From assembly GCA_947383835.1 (NCBI GenBank), contig CANDEV010000026.1, forward strand, positions 1 through 35,667: a DNA stretch of 35,667 nucleotides. Direction: 5' to 3'. The position numbers and the translations under genes were made by a program. The notes under the pieces are model-generated. The model saw nothing but the letters and a program-made list of their open reading frames with translations. It was not told where the DNA came from and ran no database searches. Below are positions 31,202 to 35,667 of the stretch, piece after piece; the stretch's first letter is position 1, and the number at the start of each line of letters is the position of its first letter. Source of the DNA: an uncultured Clostridia bacterium (GTDB lineage Bacteria > Bacillota > Clostridia > Oscillospirales > Ruminococcaceae).

Positions 31202-31753
31202 ATGTATATACAGTATCGTAAAATAAATTATGTTAAAAAGGACAATGGTATTAATTTGGTGAAATTATCAAGCGAGTATGACAACAACTGTTCAGAACAG
31301 GAGTATGAAGCGGTTGATGATAAAACTCTGAATTATATGATTGAAAACGACAGGTATATTGATAATTTGGAGCGCACAGAGCGCGGCAACATTGTCATTT
31401 CGTATAATGATGAAATTGGAAATTGTAATAATATTGCTGCATTTTCGCAGAATGAAAAATATTATTATGAACGTGAGGAAGAAGAACGGAAAGAAAATGA
31501 ACACCTTGCAGAGTTGCAAACAGTTTTTGATAAGCTGAGCGATAAACAGCGGAGCAGAATTTATATGTACATATGTTATGAGATGTCATATACCGATATT
31601 GCAAAATATGAAAATGTTAGCGTTGCGGCAGTACAATCGAGCTGTGAACGTGCATTTGCTAAGCTAAAAGAATATGGTGATATTCTACAAATATGTATTG
31701 CGAAATCCTGGATAGAATTATTGAAACCTACAAATTTTAAAATTATTTTTTGA
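31202..31753 (+). CDS. Sigma-70 region 4-like protein of the conjugative element
   Basis: 183 residues; TTCGGAGG lies 8-10 bases before ATG 31202. The C-terminal ~60 residues (LQTVFDKLSDKQRSRIYMYICYEMSYTDIAKYENVSVAAVQSSCERAFAKL-like, read in parts: LSDKQRSRIYMY, YTDIAKYENVSVAAVQSS) have the helix-turn-helix pattern of sigma region 4. The N-terminal part is acidic and Tyr/Asn-rich, without a clear region 2. Small proteins of this kind regulate transfer genes in Tn916-like elements; the same is likely here, upstream of the pcfB-virD4 group. A+T-rich like the rest of this end of the element. Confidence 0.75.
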   Translation: MYIQYRKINYVKKDNGINLVKLSSEYDNNCSEQEYEAVDDKTLNYMIENDRYIDNLERTERGNIVISYNDEIGNCNNIAAFSQNEKYYYEREEEERKENEHLAELQTVFDKLSDKQRSRIYMYICYEMSYTDIAKYENVSVAAVQSSCERAFAKLKEYGDILQICIAKSWIELLKPTNFKIIF

Positions 31754-31852
31754 AAAAGGGTCAAAAAACATTTAAAATTGCCCGATTTTTTTCCTATTAG
31801 TGAAAGGGGTTAAAAATTCTCCTTTCAATAAAAAGAAGAAGGGAGGCAAAAA

Positions 31853-33223
31853 ATGCACGGAGATGATGTAGCAAGCGCGGGAGTGGAAGTGACCACGCAG
31901 ATAGTCTCGAAAGCGACGGAGCTTTTTATGGAAATGCTGAAAATCGCTATTGAGCGTGAACGCGAGAAAAATCGTCTTTCTGAAAAGTCGGAGGTATTGT
32001 CAGGCGGCGAGGTGACGTACCAACGACTTAAAGAGGGCGGAGAGGTCGCAATGCTCCCAAACTTTGCTAAAGAGGATTACGGCGAGTTACTCAAACAAGC
32101 AAAGAAAATGGATATTCCCGTTGCGGCGATACGGGAACAGGGCAAGGATAACACACTTTCCGTTTTCTTCAATGTGAAAGACAAGGAGGCGGTAAATTCA
32201 ATTGTTCAGGGCATTATTAGGGAGAAAATGAAAGCTCCCGAACAGACCGAGCGAATGATTACCATTGAAAAGGAACAGGTCGAGGGATTTCAGGCGTACT
32301 GCTCCGAACACGATATACCCATAAGTTTTATGGAAACTCAAAGCGATGTTAAATGTATCTTTAATTCCGCTTATGAAAAGCAAATTGCGGCAGCTATTGA
32401 AAATTATCGGCAAGTCCAAAACGAGTTATCGAAAGTGGAAATCAAGGTGCAGGCTGATGAACGGGGCAGACCGAAAATTATTGTGTCCGATACCGAGCAG
32501 GGCAAACGGCTTTCAATGAATTTCTGTACAAAGGCAAAATTGGAGCGCGTCTTGCAGGAGCGGTTAGGATTTTCAAAGGTCAAGGCTTTGGAGGCGGCAA
32601 GCGTACTTTTAAAGCAGCTTTCCTCGGAACAGAAAAAATACTTTTTAAGCGGTTCGCGGCAGCTTGAACAAATGGAATATTACCAAAAGGATATTAAGTT
32701 TGAAAATGAAAATATTCTTACGGACAAGTTTTCTTTTGCGAAATTGAAGCTCCCCGATGAGGATTTTTCGCGGCTGACAATTACTGACACAAGCGGGAAT
32801 TTTGTTGTGTTATCCGAAAAAAGTATTGACCGTGAACAGGTTGAAAAAAGTATCAGGGCGCACTTGAAGTTGGACGATACCGAAACCATCAAGGCAATTC
32901 TTGAAAAAGCTGAGCGGCTTGGTTTTGCGGAAAAGCCAAAATTAACGCAGTTCCGTGAATATCAAATTGAGCGGGAGACTCAAACAGCGTTTACCGTTCG
33001 GGGTGGCACTACGGTGGTACGGCTTGATTTGTCCGACAAGGAAACTGCCCAAAAGCAGCTTATGGACAGCTTTGGAATGTCCTCCGCGAAAGCCGAGAAA
33101 ATCATCGGCAAGGCTATGAAGCAGAGCGTTGCTAAAAATCTGCTGAAAAAAGCGAGAGATAAAATTATTTCGACCTCGGACACCATTAAGCATAAAAAGC
33201 TAGATAGGGGGTCGAGAAAATAA
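31853..33223 (+). CDS. PcfB-type (DUF3801) conjugation protein with repeated C-terminal modules
   Basis: 456 residues; GGGAGG 8 bases before ATG 31853. The first ~130 residues (VASAGVEVTTQIVSKATELF, GGEVTYQRLKEGGEVAMLP, DIPVAAIREQGKDN, LSVFFNVKD) match the PcfB family, which works with the coupling protein to bring the relaxosome to the channel. Residues ~140-195 look like a degenerate copy of its second half (VEGFQAYCSEHDIPISF). Three related ~45-residue modules follow, each a beta strand pair and a K-A-type helical end (LGFSKVKALEAA; HLKLDDTETIKA; FGMSSAKAEKII). The family is usually about a third as long. Its stop is 27 bases before the coupling protein gene. Confidence 0.8.
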   Translation: MHGDDVASAGVEVTTQIVSKATELFMEMLKIAIEREREKNRLSEKSEVLSGGEVTYQRLKEGGEVAMLPNFAKEDYGELLKQAKKMDIPVAAIREQGKDNTLSVFFNVKDKEAVNSIVQGIIREKMKAPEQTERMITIEKEQVEGFQAYCSEHDIPISFMETQSDVKCIFNSAYEKQIAAAIENYRQVQNELSKVEIKVQADERGRPKIIVSDTEQGKRLSMNFCTKAKLERVLQERLGFSKVKALEAASVLLKQLSSEQKKYFLSGSRQLEQMEYYQKDIKFENENILTDKFSFAKLKLPDEDFSRLTITDTSGNFVVLSEKSIDREQVEKSIRAHLKLDDTETIKAILEKAERLGFAEKPKLTQFREYQIERETQTAFTVRGGTTVVRLDLSDKETAQKQLMDSFGMSSAKAEKIIGKAMKQSVAKNLLKKARDKIISTSDTIKHKKLDRGSRK

Positions 33224-33249
33224 GTCGTGTAGCTAAAAAAGCGGATTTT

Positions 33250-35601
33250 ATGACAATCAGCATTTATGCGGTACTGGCGGCGTTCGTGATATATTTCGCG
33301 GCGGCGTTGGGAGCTTGCTTCGACCTTTCTTTGGACGCGAACGGCAAGCTTGATTTTGATAATCTTGCAAGCAGTCTTGAAGAAACTTTAGCCGATACAA
33401 ATCTTGTTTTTTCAATGGTAAAAGAAAAAGGAAAAGCGTTGATTTTTCCCGTATATACGGCGTTTGCACTGGTTCTTTATGTGCTGATGAAAATTACAAG
33501 TAAGAAAAAATTTCATAGAAAGGGTGAGGAACACGGTTCTGCTCGGTGGGCTAATTCAAAGGAAATTAAATCACTTTTGGACAAGCCTCCGAAGCAGAAA
33601 AAAGAAAATATTTTTAAAAGGATTTTTATTAAAATCAAGAGTTGGTTCAAGGCAAGGGACAAGCCCGAAATTTCGGAAATTTCCGAGGATAATTCTGCTG
33701 AAAATATTTCGGAAAAATCTGCAAAAATAAAAATGTCCGATATGCCGAAATTAAAGGCTGCCAAAAAGGAACACGAGTACATAATCGACAATAATATCGT
33801 CCTTACAAACGACGTAAAAATGTCGCTGAATACCCGTCAGACCCGAAAAAATCTCAATGTTATGGTTATCGGCGGTTCGGGTTCGGGCAAGTCCCGTTTC
33901 TATGTAAAACCAAATTTAATGCAGGCGAATACGAGCTATGTCTGTACCGACCCAAAGGGTGAATTGCTGCGTTCAACGGGAAAAATGCTCAAACATTACG
34001 GCTACAAAATCAAGGTTTTCAATCTGATTGATATGGCGCACTCCAACAATTACAATCCGTTTCAGTACATCTATGATGTGGACGGAAAGTATAGCGCGAC
34101 CGCCGTAATTAAAATGGTAAATGTTCTGATGAAGAACACCCAAAAAGAGGGCGGAGGCGGGTCAGATCAATTTTGGGACGACAGCACAAAGGCTTTGCTT
34201 GCGGCGCTTTGCTTCTATCTTGTTGAGTGCGAGAGCCGTGAAATGCAGAATTTCTCCGAGGTTATGAAGCTGCTTAAAAAAGCTGAGGTCAAAGAGGGCG
34301 AGGATAATTTTCAGTCCGATTTGGACTTGATATTTGACGCGCTTGAATTTCCCGAAAAATATAAAGAAGCGGAAAATAACGAGCAGTTCAAAAATTTAAA
34401 CCTTATTGACCTTGCCAAAAAGGCAAAACCCGCGAGCCAATATATGTGCCTTAAATATTACAAGGACTTTAAAAAGGCTGCGGGAGATACCGCAAAGTCT
34501 ATCCTTATTTCAACCGCCGTTCGTTTGCAGGCGTTCAATATTCCCGAAGTTATGGACTTGACTTGCTGCGATAATTTGCATTTGGAGGAATTGGGTGACG
34601 AAAAGCAGGTGTTGTACATTATTATTCCGTCCTCGGACGATACATTTAACTTTTTGGCGGCAATGATGTACACGCAGATGTTCGATGTGTTGTATGACCG
34701 CGCGAATTTCAAGTACGGCGGCAGGCTGCCCGTACACGTTCGCTGTTTGCTGGACGAGTTTGCAAACGTTGGTACTATACCGCGCTTTGAGGAACTTTTG
34801 GCAACTATGCGGTCTATGGAAATTTCCGCAAATGTCATCATTCAGAACCTCTCGCAATTGAAGAAGATGTATAAGGATTCGTGGGAAAATGTCCTCGGTA
34901 ATTGCGACAGTCTGCTGTTTCTTGGAGGTCAGGAACCGACCACTTTGGAGCATATTTCTAAAACTCTCGGCAAGGAAACCATTGACACGAGAAGCAACAA
35001 TCGTACCCGCGGACGGAACGGCTCAACGTCCGAAAATGACGGAATATTGGGGCGCGAGCTTATGACGGTGGACGAATTAAAAATCCTAAAGGACAATGAA
35101 TGTATCCTATTTGTCCGCGGTTTGTACCCTTTTTTCTGCGACAAATTTGTTATTGAAAAGCACCCGAATTACAAGCTGTTGGAGGATTTTGATCCCGATA
35201 ACGCTTATCTTATCAAGGATATTGAAACGGTGAAATTTAGTGACAATGGCGGTGCGGAAAATGAGGATAATTATTCCGAAACCGTGGACGAGGAAGTGTT
35301 TGAGCAGATAAATTCCGATGCGGAAATCGGCGGTGAAATTTCTGAAAATGGTGAAGATGTTCCCGAAAAAAATATTGATGAAATTGAGCGTTCTGTCACC
35401 ATTGAGGAAATCACGGGCGGTCTGCCACCTTGCGGATATAGTAATCATTTGCATAATGATTTTCCGAAGCGTCCACAGAGCGGCAGCGAGCCTGCAAACC
35501 TTGATAATACCGAGGTTATCGTCACGTCTGAACCAAATGCAAAACCGCCTTTTATCGAGGTGGCGGAGGAAAATTACCTTGATATTTTCGATGAAATTTA
35601 A
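33250..35601 (+). CDS. VirD4/TraG-type coupling protein (type IV secretion ATPase)
   Basis: 783 residues from ATG 33250. Its ribosome site is weak; the frame is open further up to 33208 (EKISRVAKKADF) after AGGGGG, so a start at a rare codon or a coupled start is possible. The protein pumps the relaxase-DNA complex into the mating channel. Seen: two membrane spans (about 3-22 and 66-84), a Lys/Glu-rich linker, Walker A GGSGSGKS (about 206-213), DPKGELLRSTG, FNLIDMAHSNNYNPF, Walker B CLLDEFANVGTIPRFEELLATMRS-type motif near 500 (LLDEFANVGTIP), NCDSLLFLGGQEPTT, and an acidic C-terminal tail of ~120 residues. All ATPase motifs look intact. Confidence 0.95.
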   Translation: MTISIYAVLAAFVIYFAAALGACFDLSLDANGKLDFDNLASSLEETLADTNLVFSMVKEKGKALIFPVYTAFALVLYVLMKITSKKKFHRKGEEHGSARWANSKEIKSLLDKPPKQKKENIFKRIFIKIKSWFKARDKPEISEISEDNSAENISEKSAKIKMSDMPKLKAAKKEHEYIIDNNIVLTNDVKMSLNTRQTRKNLNVMVIGGSGSGKSRFYVKPNLMQANTSYVCTDPKGELLRSTGKMLKHYGYKIKVFNLIDMAHSNNYNPFQYIYDVDGKYSATAVIKMVNVLMKNTQKEGGGGSDQFWDDSTKALLAALCFYLVECESREMQNFSEVMKLLKKAEVKEGEDNFQSDLDLIFDALEFPEKYKEAENNEQFKNLNLIDLAKKAKPASQYMCLKYYKDFKKAAGDTAKSILISTAVRLQAFNIPEVMDLTCCDNLHLEELGDEKQVLYIIIPSSDDTFNFLAAMMYTQMFDVLYDRANFKYGGRLPVHVRCLLDEFANVGTIPRFEELLATMRSMEISANVIIQNLSQLKKMYKDSWENVLGNCDSLLFLGGQEPTTLEHISKTLGKETIDTRSNNRTRGRNGSTSENDGILGRELMTVDELKILKDNECILFVRGLYPFFCDKFVIEKHPNYKLLEDFDPDNAYLIKDIETVKFSDNGGAENEDNYSETVDEEVFEQINSDAEIGGEISENGEDVPEKNIDEIERSVTIEEITGGLPPCGYSNHLHNDFPKRPQSGSEPANLDNTEVIVTSEPNAKPPFIEVAEENYLDIFDEI

Positions 35602-35630
35602 TTAAAAAAATATTTGGAGGAACAAAAAAT

Positions 35631-35667
35631 ATGAGAAGAATTTTTAACGCTATTAAGGCAAAGTTTA
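35631..35667 (+). CDS. Start of the next conjugation-module gene (cut by the window end)
   Basis: ATG 35631 after TTGGAGGAAC (9 bases). Only MRRIFNAIKAKF is visible. Its position after the coupling protein and basic amphipathic start fit the small membrane proteins usually found here in Clostridia conjugation modules; identity cannot be settled. Confidence 0.6.
   Translation, partial: MRRIFNAIKAKF

Larger units (their letters stand above)
27757..35667. mobile_element. Left part of an integrative conjugative element inserted in dpaB
   Basis: It starts at the dpaB junction and extends past the window end. Gene order: large serine recombinase (minus strand), then on the plus strand AgrB-like protease, Xre regulator, zinc-ribbon protein, sigma-like protein, PcfB-type protein, VirD4-type coupling protein, and a further small gene. 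The recombinase gene beside the attachment site and the coupling protein with a PcfB partner are typical of Clostridia conjugative elements. Relaxase, VirB4 and cell-wall hydrolase genes should lie further right. Confidence 0.9.

Noticed and set aside
1..35667. tRNA or rRNA genes
   Set aside because: No cloverleaf with GTTCRA arm and CCA-ready end, and no rRNA core sequences, were recognised on either strand by eye.

Overview
The window looks like a chromosomal segment of a spore-forming, low-to-moderate G+C Gram-positive bacterium of the Clostridia, most like the Oscillospiraceae/Ruminococcaceae. The evidence is a dipicolinate synthase operon (dpaA-dpaB, a spore function), consensus -35/-10 promoters with 17-bp spacers, strong AGGAGG-type ribosome sites, frequent GTG/TTG starts, chemotaxis genes and a Clostridia-type conjugative element. 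No database was consulted; the assignment is inference.

Layout. (1) 1-4200 is accessory and partly decayed. It holds the end of a Thr-rich secreted 3D-domain protein, a lipoprotein, relics of an older mobilizable or conjugative element (MobC-like gene, broken CHC2 zinc-finger primase) and a surface-repeat fragment. (2) 4236-11600 holds recQ with a consensus promoter, a small-domain methyltransferase, the RNase P RNA gene rnpB, an EAL protein of YkuI type and several small or unknown membrane proteins. (3) 11630-16650 holds an SPFH/prohibitin gene, an unassigned structured RNA with its own terminator, NADP-type glutamate dehydrogenase, a sodium-dependent NSS-family transporter and several miniature inverted-repeat elements. 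(4) 16654-21386 is a run of same-strand genes: a D-2-hydroxyacid dehydrogenase, proB and proA (proline synthesis), a membrane protein, a 33-residue coupled ORF and ybaK. (5) 21443-26170 holds a chemoreceptor, a divergent gene pair controlled by three palindromic operators and a ribbon-helix-helix regulator, ahcY, a second ribbon-helix-helix protein, and a CheW-like protein with an inserted helical region. (6) 26227-27756 has two miniature elements back to back, then dpaA and the first ~114 codons of dpaB.

(7) From about 27757 to the window end lies the left part of an integrative conjugative element that has entered dpaB. Its large serine recombinase gene abuts the junction and reads toward it. 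Then come an AgrB-like peptide-processing protease without a visible AgrD, an Xre-type regulator, a zinc-ribbon protein, a large hairpin and terminator, a sigma-like protein, a PcfB-type protein built of repeated modules, a VirD4-type coupling protein, and the start of a further gene.

Main point of interest: the element splits a gene needed for spore dipicolinate, which resembles the known sporulation-controlled intervening elements (skin in sigK; an element in spoVFB of Bacillus weihenstephanensis). Here it is a conjugative element with a putative peptide-signalling gene pair near its recombinase. Whether it is excised precisely to restore dpaB cannot be told from this window, because the right end lies outside it. 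Second in interest are the three-operator switch at 23102-23208, the unassigned RNA at 12772-12872, and two families of miniature repeats.
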